Below are positions 25,601-44,800 of a stretch of DNA of 64,000 nucleotides, piece after piece; position 1 is the stretch's first letter, and each line of letters opens with the position of its first letter. Under the pieces are notes generated by a model that saw nothing but the letters and a program-made list of their open reading frames with translations, ran no database searches and was not told where the DNA came from. Position numbers and translations under genes: made by a program. Source of the stretch: Pelecanus crispus (lineage: Eukaryota > Chordata > Aves > Pelecaniformes > Pelecanidae); assembly GCF_030463565.1 (NCBI RefSeq), contig NC_134659.1, positions 8,378,511-8,442,510 of the forward strand, given 5' to 3'.

Positions 25601-27814
25601 TGCATGCTATGGCAGAAGATGCTGTTCCTCTGCAACATGAGAGGATGCTACACCTCATAGCTCCTGGGAAAAGAGAAGGGATGTCCTGCTAGGCAAGGGC
25701 AGAGCTCTCTACCCCTCATGCCATGCTCCAGAGGAAGCTGGTGCTTTGATCTGGCATCCAGAGGTCCTGCTGCCCATGGGGACATTGAGACCGCACAGCA
25801 GTGCTGCAGGACACTAGTACACTGCAAATCTCCACAACAACATGGCACTGCGAGGCTGTCAGCACCCTGCACAACCCTCCAAAAGCTGCTGCCAGGGGTC
25901 CATCACTCTGCAGTGTACAGCAGCGTGGCTGGTCCCTGGCCCACTGTGCTAACCTAAGACTCATTCACTTGCAAAATACATGCTATGCATGGCAGGATGG
26001 GGACAGCACACCTGCACGCCAGAGCTGCTCACCAGCATACAGCGCCCTGCACTGCGCTCCAGCAAACCTTGGCACAACATACTGTGCCATGGCAATCGTC
26101 ACGCAGCCCATGCAACACCTGGGAGGATGCCAGCACCCTGCAAGACCCTGAAGAGGACCCCAGAGCACTCTGCTGTGTCCCAGAAGATTTCTGCATTGTG
26201 CACCACACTCTGCCATGCCCGAGCATGGCAGCAGCCCGTTCACAGTGGAAAGCCACAGACAAAGGTGGGAGAGGGAGCAGGGGAGGGTCAGTGGCAGAGC
26301 TGGGTGCTGACTCAGTTGTTCTGGCACAGCTGTGCCACCGAGCACCCGGCACAGGGAGGGAGGTGCCGGGCAGGGAGGGAGCACGCAGGTTTTGGCCCCG
26401 GCGCGCATGGAGCCAGGCTGGCGGGGGGCCAGCACGTTGCCGAGACAAGCAGCGCTGTGGGAAACAGGGAGTGCCTCCATACCCCCACCCTGGGCGCTGC
26501 CAGCCCCAGGGGACAGGCAGAACGGCTGCAGCGCCTCTGCACTGCACCGGGCACCGGCACTGGCAGGGCCCTGCCCTTGCCTGCCAGGAAGGTTTTGAGG
26601 ATGGATCTTCAGAGCCTGGGAGAAGAGAATTTTTTTTTTCCAAGCCAGGTGTACCTTTCTGCCCCAAGCCATGCCCCCAGGGCCATGCATCAGTCAGGGT
26701 GGAAATGTCACTTGTTGGACCTTCACTCAGCCACCCTCCTGGGATTTCATGTGTCAGCACTGCCACCCTCCCCTGCTCTCCCCTTTTGTCCCACTAAGGG
26801 ATCAGGATTATCCTTCCACACCTTGTTTTTGAGGAGACAGGTGATAGGGGGCTGGTTGCCCTCCATTTGCTGCCTCACTGAAGCTGAGGCTTCCCAGAGC
26901 CTTGCTCCCCAAAATCTGATGGCACATGTTGAAGTAGGCAAAATAAATTGTCATCCAACAGGAAGCACAAGGGAGAAAGCTACAGGATGCCCCCACATCA
27001 CTGGGTCTGGGATAGGGGGGACAGGCAGCCTCAGCAAGAGGGAAGACAAAACGTCTTGCCAAGGGACAAGAAGCCTTTGAAGATCCACCACCTTATGCAT
27101 CCATCCCTTCCCCACTGCTCTGGGAAATGCCTCACGGATGCTGTTTAACAACAGCACGGGACAGCTTGCCCCAGGAAATGGTCATGCAAACCTAGTGTCT
27201 TCTGCTGGCTGATAGTCCGGATCCATGCACCAGGAACACTCAGGATTGCATGTGGGAGCATGCTACAGAGATGTCTACAGCTAGATGAAAGAGATCTGCA
27301 CCCCTTAAAGGACAGATAAATGGTCTCTCCACACTGACTCATCTCAAGTCTTCATTCCATGCTGTCAGAAACACACAGAGGAGGAAAACACAGTTGGTTT
27401 GAGCCCTTTAGGAAGAGGTGGAAATAGGAATGAAAATGGCCTGGAGAAAGGGTTTGTGACTCATCCATGGACTAAGGGGCTTGGGAGCAGTGCCCCTATC
27501 CATGCTGTCCCACAGGGCCAACCCTGACACAGAGAGGAGCGAGGGGGGCTCTGGTACAGCAAAAGCAGGAACTAAAGTGGCCATAACTAGGATTGCCCCA
27601 AACTGCAGCAAGAAAAACAGGTCAGACCACTGAAGTCTGTTGCAAAAACTCCCAAGGACTGCACGTGTGAGATGCTGTGAGGCAAGGGGACATGCCAGTC
27701 AGGATGCACTGGATGGTTGCTGCAACCTGTTGCACTGCGCTTGCTCAGTTGAGCTCTGCAGGGACTGTCCTGTGCCTGTTTCCTCTGGGCTCAGAGCTTC
27801 AGGATGGAGACGAC
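22690..27814. other. GC-rich intergenic sequence downstream of TNNT2
   Basis: Contains an AT-rich island (about 23500-23720), a degenerate repeat-like domain (about 23990-26250) and a G-rich stretch (26260-26600) with a MAF/NF-E2-like TGCTGACTCAG at 26305-26315. Long open frames (281 codons minus at 23950-24795; 366 codons plus at 25980-27080) occur opposite equally open antisense frames and are not called as genes. Confidence 0.6.
24901..24942 (+). repeat. 21-bp tandem duplication
   Basis: Two adjacent copies of 'gcaacaccaggctctacaat' plus one base; they differ only at the last base. Confidence 0.85.
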
Positions 27815-28063
27815 ACCCTCACCCCCTCACCATTCTCTTTATTTACAGACACAACATCAACTGGGGGTGCGGAGATGAGAAACAGCACCTCATGAAGCGT
27901 CTGCCCACCCAGACAGCGCTGTGCCTACAGCAAGGTCTTTGCTCTGTGCAGTGGGAGGGCGGGTGGGCATGTGGTGCAGGCTCCATGAGGTGAGGAAGCC
28001 AGATGGTCGACCAAAAGGCAGTACATCTCTCTGTGGCTGAGCCTCCTTTGCCTTCTGAGTCAT
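27815..28063 (-). other. TNNT2: TNNT2 3' UTR and poly(A) signal
   Basis: A 3' UTR of about 250 nt ends after AATAAA at 27843-27838 on the minus strand. The cleavage position is inferred at about 20 nt beyond it. Confidence 0.8.
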
Positions 28064-37249
<9,186 letters not shown>

Positions 37250-37259
37250 GCCTGGTTAT

Positions 37260-39701
37260 CTAGCAGAATTCAAGGCAGGTTAGAAAAAGCAAGAGTTAGG
37301 AGCTGAGATAAGGACAAGCACAGCCTGTCCTCCAGCGCCGGAGACACAGGCACAGAGATGCTGTGTCTCTCCAAAGTGCTTGGAGCTTCCAGCTGTCCCC
37401 AGCTGGGCTGTGACAGCGTTATCTCGGCAGAGATAAGGCTCCGCCCTTCCCTCCTGTCCCAGGATCACAGCTCGCCCCAAATAGGAGACAGGAGATTAGA
37501 CACAGCCTCATGCAACACTGATAGCTGCTGTCAGGAGCCATGTCCAGGACACGCAGCTCCCCTTGCCGCAGCCATCTCAGGGTGCTGTGTTTGCTCAGGG
37601 CACAGGAAAATAACCCAATTATAATGTTCATCTTGTTTTCTTTCCTGACTATTCTTAGCTCCGTTGGGATATAGAAACTTGCAGGGATTATCTCAAATTT
37701 ACAGCCCTGCACAAGCCACAGCATGAGATCTCAGTGAGACCTCTGAGCCCAGCCCTCCAAGTGCAGAGCGTGCTCTGGAAAGGGGCGATCTGGGCTCAGC
37801 AGGAGCATTTCTCTCCTGGTCCTGGCCCTGAGACTGAGGTTAACTAAAAGGAATAATTCACAGCCTGGTTTAGCAATAGGGCCAATAACTCTGCAGAAAC
37901 AGCCATGCTCATCTTCCCAGCACACCCATCTCCCTCCCAGCCGTGGTCGGAAGGACTTTACTCATCATCCCACCTCATCTAACTTCCACCCAATGCTCCA
38001 CCACAAGGTCTGCACAGACCAGCCCCATGACCGACCCCAGCCCTGGGCGTCCTGGAGAAGCCCTGAGCATCAGCCCAAGCCCCTGCACAGCCTGCCCACC
38101 GCTTGCGTTCATGCCAGACCTCGGAAAAGCTGAGATGCAGCAGGACAACGCAAGGCAGCTCTAGAAATAACTTCCATGTTCTAAACCACCTGTTCCCAGA
38201 GCAGCACCACTTCACTTCTCCTCCTGCCGGGCGTCTGGGAACAACTGGTCCTGGTTACATCTGTTGAGCATTTATTATCCAGTATGGGTAGGACAGGCTT
38301 CAGGATAGCTTATTCAAGATGCTGAATCCAGGACTGGAATCCGCAAGCATGGGAAAGACGCGTTGCAGGAGGTGTGCCTCTGCATACCCATGGTTCCTGG
38401 GGGGTTGTCAAATCTCATTTCTGAGCAATGACTCAGAAGGTGCTTTTTTGAGACAAATGAAGTCAGAACTCAGCCCCGTCTGCCTCGGGTTCAACACCTC
38501 CTTCTGCCGCTGCTGTTCCCTTCCCTCTGATGCATCTAGGGCTTGGCCCTAAGCAACACCCTCCAGCACCATCCCTTCAATCTCTGCTCCCCCTCAAATA
38601 TCAGTTCCTGTCCCTACTTTTCCCCCAGGCTTGGCATGGTCCTGCTACCCCCAGAGTTTGGCCAAATCATTTATGCGGCCTCTGAGTACCCAAGACTTCA
38701 TGTAGTCCTCTCACGACACAAGAGACGAGACTCCCTCCTGGCCATGACAGCACAAACATGCATCTGTGAAAGCTTATTTCTACATTTCCTTCCACCTCCC
38801 CTTTCATACATCACTAGATCTCACAGAGCATTTGCTGTGCTGAGGAACAGCAACAAAACCAGGGCTGTTAAGGGGGTACACAAAAAAAACTAGCATTACA
38901 CCAGAAAGTGACTCTAGGAAATATTTATCCATCCTCTGCACAGAAACAGATAAAACTTTCCATTTAAGCTTTGAAATCTTGTTTTGAAAGAATTAGGAGA
39001 ACCCAGCAGATGTATTACAGAATTAAAGAGGAAACATTGCATGTATTATTGACTGGAAAAAAATCTCCCATGATTTGCTATGGATTAAATACTCCAGATA
39101 TCCCTCCTGCTCCTTAAAATCCCCCTCTCCATTAGCAGAGGGTTGGCTGGTCACACCTCTGGGGCTGAGTTAATCCTCCATGGTTCACAGTCCCTGCTTT
39201 CCTCCAGGCTGCCCAAACATGAAGCCCTCATTCCCAGCATTTGCTCCAGCGTGGGTCACGTCGCTGCTCCCTTCCCGCTTGGCAGGGTCAGACCATGCGT
39301 GGGAGCATCCCACCTCTAACCCACCCCATGGGCTGCCAGTGAGCCAGGGCCAGGCTGGCCTGACTCCCCCACGGGCATCACATCCCTCCTGTCCCCTCCA
39401 GAGACACAGGGAATAGGGATCTATGAGATTTCCCTGGCACCAGGGCAGCCAAAATCCTTCTCAGACATCTTGGCACATATCAGGGTTGTTCAAAAGGTGT
39501 TGGGCAAGTTGCAAACACAACCCCCTGGAGCGGGTCCTGATGCTTTGTCCATGGGAATGCCTTCATGGCGAAAATACATTGCAGTGCAAGTGGCTGGGGA
39601 GAACCATTAACCCTGAGCCAAACCCCTTCTGGGTCTTTAACAGCTGCCCTTCCACTGAGCATCCTACACTGCGAGCAGGCACCCACCCACCCCAGCCTTA
39701 C
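37260..39701 (-). other. TNNT2: TNNT2 intron 1
   Basis: A 2.4-kb intron between the noncoding exon and the ATG exon. I see no coding exon in it. An AT-rich stretch lies at about 38920-39090; the remainder is C- and T-rich unique sequence. Confidence 0.65.
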
Positions 39702-39766
39702 CTCTGCCGTGGGGCACCAGTGAGATCCCAGGGAGCCAAGGGGAAGCCGGCGGGTGTCTGGGAAAT
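39702..39766 (-). other. TNNT2: TNNT2 exon 1, noncoding 5' UTR
   Basis: A 5' UTR exon is inferred between the TATA-like box and a strong donor, CAGAG|gtaagg, whose last exon base is 39702. The start coordinate is placed about 25-30 nt beyond the TATA-like box and is approximate. Confidence 0.7.
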
Positions 39767-39985
39767 GCTCTTTGGGGGCAGGAGGCTTTAAGGGGGCTCC
39801 AGCGCCCACCCCGGGGCGGGCAGCGCCGCGAGGAATGTGCCCGGCGCCCAGCAAGGAATGCAACACTTGTGAGCTGCTATTTTGGCAGGCATGGCCCCGG
39901 CCCCCTCCGCCGATCCCCCTTCCCCCCCAGGAGCCCATATAAGCCCAAGCTATTGTGTGGCCTCAGAGATTTGCTATTTTAAACC
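39760..39985 (-). promoter_or_regulatory. TNNT2: TNNT2 promoter with two M-CAT motifs
   Basis: On the minus strand there are two CATTCCT (M-CAT, TEAD-binding) motifs at 39860-39854 and 39837-39831, followed by a TATA-like CTTAAA at 39792-39787. With a start near 39766 the motifs fall at about -89 and -67, the spacing known for the chicken cardiac troponin T promoter. The flanks TGTTGCATTCCT and GCACATTCCT also resemble the chicken sites. Further upstream are CArG-like elements (39935-39944 and 39877-39886, one mismatch each) and a MEF2-like TTTAAAATAG near 39974-39983. The exact start site is inferred. Confidence 0.85.
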
Positions 39986-40294
39986 CTCCGGACTGAGATA
40001 CGCGAGTGCCCAAGGGGCTGACACAAGCCAGCCAGCTGTCACTTTCTAGGGCCGGGGACACTGATAAGGCAACACTGCCACGAGCAGAAGACTGGACCTT
40101 CCATCACAGCCCCTGGCCCGGGCTCGCTCAGATGCTGCACTGGGTCCAAGATGCTGTGATGAGAAGGGAAGAGTCTCAGGCTGCTTTTACCCCCTCAGAA
40201 CACATTTGTCTTGGGGTTTTGCCTTTTTTCCTCTTGCCAGAGAAACGGAAGTGAACCATTCCTGGTCCCAGCCCAGGAGCAGGTGACCAGGAGT
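39767..40294. other. Short LAD1-TNNT2 intergenic interval
   Basis: Only about 0.5 kb separates the inferred LAD1 cleavage site (about 40295) from the inferred TNNT2 start. The TNNT2 proximal promoter fills its left part. Nothing else was recognised. Confidence 0.7.
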
Positions 40295-41800
40295 GTCTTA
40301 GAAAGAGCAACTTTTATTAGAAAAAAAAAAAAAGGCACAGAGAACACCAAGTCCTTTCCAAAGCCCAACAAGCAAGATCAGATCCAGGGGCAGCAGTAGA
40401 GTCTCACACCGAATTTGGACAATGCAATGGCTGCTCAAGGCACAGCCCTAGCCCATTGAATGGTGCCAGCACAAGGATTTGAGCATCATTTTATGGGCTG
40501 CCCATGGCACCCTAAAGCCAGCCTCGAGAGAGCACCCTGCTTCTCTGCTGGGTGGGCTCTGCAGCCTGGAGAGTGCAAGAACAGGGGTCTGCGTAGCCAC
40601 GGGCAAAGGGCTCAGGAAGAAAGGTAAGAGGGAAATGGGTTTTGCAGAAGAGGCCCAGCACAGGGCACTCAGCTCCATGCAACCCCCAAAATAGGGCCGT
40701 GGCCAACCCAGCCTTGCCCTGTCACTAAGTGAAAGGGGTTGCTGCTTGTAGGGGGCAGGGGATGGTAAGGGCAGGGTGGAGAAGGCCAAGTCTCTGTCTC
40801 TGGCTCAGCTGTGTGCTGGACGGAAGCACCAGGGCCATCAAGTCCACCCTTCCTCCATGAGGCATCTCTAAGCTACACTGTCACATGTGTGACTTTGCAA
40901 AGACTGTTGGCCTTTGGTTGGGCCCTTCCAGCAGTGACAGCCTGGGAGAGGAGCAGACATCTGCCTGCCCCACCTCACCCCACACAAGCCAGGCAGCAGG
41001 GATGGACATGGTCCATGGACGTGCATCTGAAACTCCCTTGGCCAGGCAGTTTCTTGCCCCAGTGACATCATCCAGCTGCAAGGGAGACATATAGGTTGAT
41101 CCCTTTGCAAGTGCAGTTATGGGGCACAGGGAGAGATTAGGAGAAAAACACCAAAATGTTGTGGGGAAACGAGGCAAGATTCTGGCTTCAGCATTTGCAA
41201 GGAGCCTCCAGGCCTGGGCACTCCTGGACAGGCAGTGAGTGAGGACTGGGGACACAGGGATAATCTTCCAGCCATCTTCCTTCCCATCCCACAAGCAGAG
41301 GACCCCGGCGACCTGGGGTGCACCCAAACATGGTGCAAGGGGCTCTTGTGGCAGTGGGCTGCTAGACAGTTGAGTAGGGCTGGGCTTTGATCTTCAGAGC
41401 AAAACAGTTTTTCCCCGATCAGCTGATATTATTACAGCTGATATTATTACAACTGGAAAAGAAAGCAAGAAACAGTGAGGCTGGGCCTGAGGCTGCAACT
41501 CCCCCAAAGGCAGCTACTTTAACCAGGACCATACTTGTCCTGAACAGGGGATGGGGCAGGCAGGTATCCCCTAAATCCCACCACATGCCTCTTCCCTTCC
41601 TCTCCCAGACCAGGCCGCTTCTCACTCTTACAGCTGCCTCCAGTTGTCCCCTCCTGCTGACTCCCCAAAGTCACAGGGTCCTGGATGTCCCACATGACCC
41701 CTCTCCCCCCTGTAGCCTGGTTGTCCCAAGCCTGCCCTGTGGGAGATCCATTGGCAGGCAGGTCCCGCCTCTACCCCTAGCTCAGAGGATGCACCAGTTT
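40295..41800 (-). other. LAD1: LAD1 3' UTR and poly(A) signal
   Basis: No earlier AATAAA or ATTAAA was found after the stop. The first is AATAAA at 40318-40313 on the minus strand, preceded by a poly-T run (40319-40334), giving a 3' UTR of about 1.5 kb. It includes a perfect 15-bp tandem duplication at 41420-41449. Confidence 0.65.
41420..41449 (+). repeat. 15-bp perfect tandem duplication
   Basis: 'cagctgatattatta' occurs twice in a row within the LAD1 3' UTR. Confidence 0.9.
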
Positions 41801-41899
41801 TCAGAGCAGCTCCATGTCTACCTTGGTGTCTCCAGGAATGTCTCCAGGCTGCTTTACCCAGACATCACGGTTTGGCAGGCTGTTTATTTTCCTGATGTC
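41801..41899 (-). CDS. LAD1: LAD1 exon 9, C-terminus and stop
   Basis: 99 nt, 32 codons from DIRKINSLPN to TKVDMELL, then TGA at 41803-41801. Acceptor ctgtttgcag; the phase agrees with exon 8. The sequence is divergent from the human tail, with only a weak resemblance (TKVDMELL to SSLDAEV), so this exon rests mainly on splice signals and position. Confidence 0.75.
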   Translation of the reverse strand, partial: DIRKINSLPNRDVWVKQPGDIPGDTKVDMELL

Positions 41900-44800
41900 C
41901 TGCAAACAGGAAAGTTGTAAGTGGCACAAGAAGGTTTTCCCCATGCATCCTGTGCAGTGTTGTCTTGGTCTGACTTTAACCAAACCTTAAAGCATACGTG
42001 CTCCAGGTAAAACCAGCCAGCTTTGAGATCCTGCACCTGGTAGACCTTCAAACCCTTTAATGGTTTCAGCCAAGGGTTCCTCAACTCTTCAAGCCCCACC
42101 ACCCAGATGCAGGGACATGTCCTGCCAGGCTGCCTGGTGTCAGGGTTCTAGCCCAAGGTGTTGGCACAAGCCGGTACCTTGCTCTTTTCCTCCTTGGCAG
42201 GCTCCTGAGCTCGGCTGATCCACAGATTAATGCGGGATGTCACTGATCCTGGGATCTTCAGGTTGTCCTGTGGCACAGAGGGGGATACCAGGGTTACAGC
42301 ACCAGCTCTGCCACTGCACGAATGTAACCCAGGACAGTCCCCAGGGCATGGGGAGACTGAGCAAACCTGCAACAGGCAAACACCAGCCTACACCTTGGCT
42401 CCATCCCAGCTCATACCAGCGCATTGGCACGAACACACACACTGCCAGAGCACACTTTCGGTGGCAGCCAGTGCCCGAGCCCAGCCCTGCCCAGCACCAC
42501 TCAACAAGCACCGAACTCCCAACCAAACTGCATCCAGGCAGCAGTCTGCTGGGAAGTGTGTTGGTATTCAAACAGGGGAAGATTTGCCCAAAAAGCTGGT
42601 GCCTGCCCTGGCACAGGACCCCACTGAAGGTCCTCGCTCAGACCAGCTCCTGCCCTTACCTTCCTGACAGCGGGTGGCTCAGCCTTGCTGGGAGCGCTGG
42701 CCTCGAAGAAGTTGCGTTTGCTGGCCACCCCCTCTGAGGACAGCAAAAGGTTCTTCTGAATAGTCAGGGATGTTTTCACCACCTCTGAGCGCTGGGAGGA
42801 GAGAGGGGTGTCAGCAGGGGCTGTGCTGTGCCCCAAGTAGTAAAAAACAAAGTCCTGTTTCTGGCTTGTGTCCCAAGCCCATTGGGGTCTGCTCCCTCCC
42901 TGCCCATCACCAGCTCATGGGTTTGACCCACTGCTCCCCCCAGCAGGACCATGCAGCATCCCCATGACCCTCTCCAAGGGACCCTCCCTGCTCCTAAAAC
43001 CCATTCAGCTCCAGGCCACCGCTCTCCCTCTTCCCACACATCTCTCCCATGCCAGCCCAGCTATGACAAGGGTTTTCAGTACCTGCACAGCCGAGGTGTA
43101 CTTTTCCAGCTTCTCCCCAATGGTGGTGCTGCTACCTGGGATCCTCAGGCTTGCACTGGTGAAAAAGAGGGGAAAGAGTTGAACACAGCCCCATCAGGAT
43201 CTCCTGGGACTCAGCCCATGGTCCTGGCGGACTCCACTTGGCAGGAGAAGACCCCGTCCAACACAGGCACTTCTGCATCCATCAGCCCATTGAACCAAGG
43301 CAGCTCATTCCCTGCTGGTGACCGAGATCTCTGAGTCTCACCATTTTACTAGTGCACACTGTACATTGAAAAACAGCTCTGAGCTCCTCAGTTTACCCTT
43401 CCTTCACCACTGCCAGGTCTGAACTGTATCTTCAATATCAGTATGAGTTTGCCCACAGTATGGACAGGTGCAAGCCCAGGTGTGCGTAAAGCCCCACGCC
43501 CCTGCCCTGCACTCAAAGGTGGGAGAGGGCATTGTATCAACTCCCTGCATTCAGACCCAAGCCCTTGGTTCTTCAAGAGGTTTTAAGCTACCTGTCCAAA
43601 CCTTGCCATGGAGATGTGGAGGATCACTTGATCTGGCCACCAAAGCCAGATCAGGTTGCTCATGGACCTGTATAGTGAGTTTTGATATCTCCAGGGATGG
43701 GACCCTGTTCTGGTGCTGCACCGCTCAACACTTAACCACTCCTGTGCAGATACAAACACTGATGAGAAACTACATCAAGCACGAGAGAGCAGGGGCTAGC
43801 TGGGGGGATCTTGCACAGATGCAAGCTGTACATTGGACATTGTCCTGTCCTCTGCTAAGCATCGCTGCCCGGTCAGCCAGGCACCCCAGAGACCAATGTT
43901 CAGCAGACCTGTGCCAGGGCACTCCCTAGCTGGTACCAGGTCCCATCACCTCCTCCTCCTCCCTTGGAAAACAAAGGATGACAATTCCTGCCCAGCAAGA
44001 CCAACGTAACACGAAGAGAGGTGCTGACCTCCTTGTGAGAGGGCTTTCACTTTCTTCGTTCTGTTTTCTTGAGATCCTCTGGAAGACACAAGGAGAGGAG
44101 ATACTGGAGCCATCTTTCATTATCAAAGATAAACATGGGAGAAACTGTCTCAGACTTGTCTCCCACAATTTTCAAGCAAGCTCCACTTTCACCCACACCA
44201 GAGCTTATCTCATATCTCAAAGCTCTCCAGACTAAAGATGCTTTGTAGTGCTAACAGTTTTATTCCCAATAAAGCACCATGAAAATCAATTAAGGCTAGC
44301 CAGTCAGCCCTGAATCACAGCAGGGAGGATCTCAACAGCCCTTGGTTTTCCCAGCCTCTCCAAGCACATTATTCCAGACATCTTGTTTGGGGGGGCTAGA
44401 ACTGAAGATATTCTCAGGAATGTAGCAAGGGACAAGAAGGAGGATGGATTTTATTTTTATCCTGTGCTCTCAGAGAAGACTAGAAATGCTGGAGGGTGGA
44501 TGGTCATTCCTGTGACTCCTTGGGAAATCCGAGGACAATGAGCTCCCTGTTTTCTCACCACTTCCCATAAGTTTCCATGCCAGCACAAAGCTTATGAACA
44601 TGGGCATGTTCATCATCACAGGCCTTCGGTCAGCAACGGATAAGGAAAATGGGGGACAGACTGAAACAGAACTGCAATGCCCAAATCAAGGGTGGATTTT
44701 GAATGCACTTTTGGGAACAGGCTCTGCCAACATAACCTGGAGACCAAAGCAACCCCTCCCTGTCACCATCCTCCACTGCCTAAATGGGAGTCTTTCTCCC

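Noticed and set aside
25980-27080. 366-codon plus-strand open frame
   Set aside because: Antisense frames of 235 and 245 codons and another plus frame of 270 codons overlap it. The composition (Cys, His, Gln, Pro) reflects low stop density in GC-rich repeat-like DNA, and no domain or splice context is seen.
1-27800. Coding exons of PKP1, the expected neighbour
   Set aside because: I looked for armadillo-repeat peptides and the plakophilin C-terminus among the open frames and found none; the gene probably lies left of the window.
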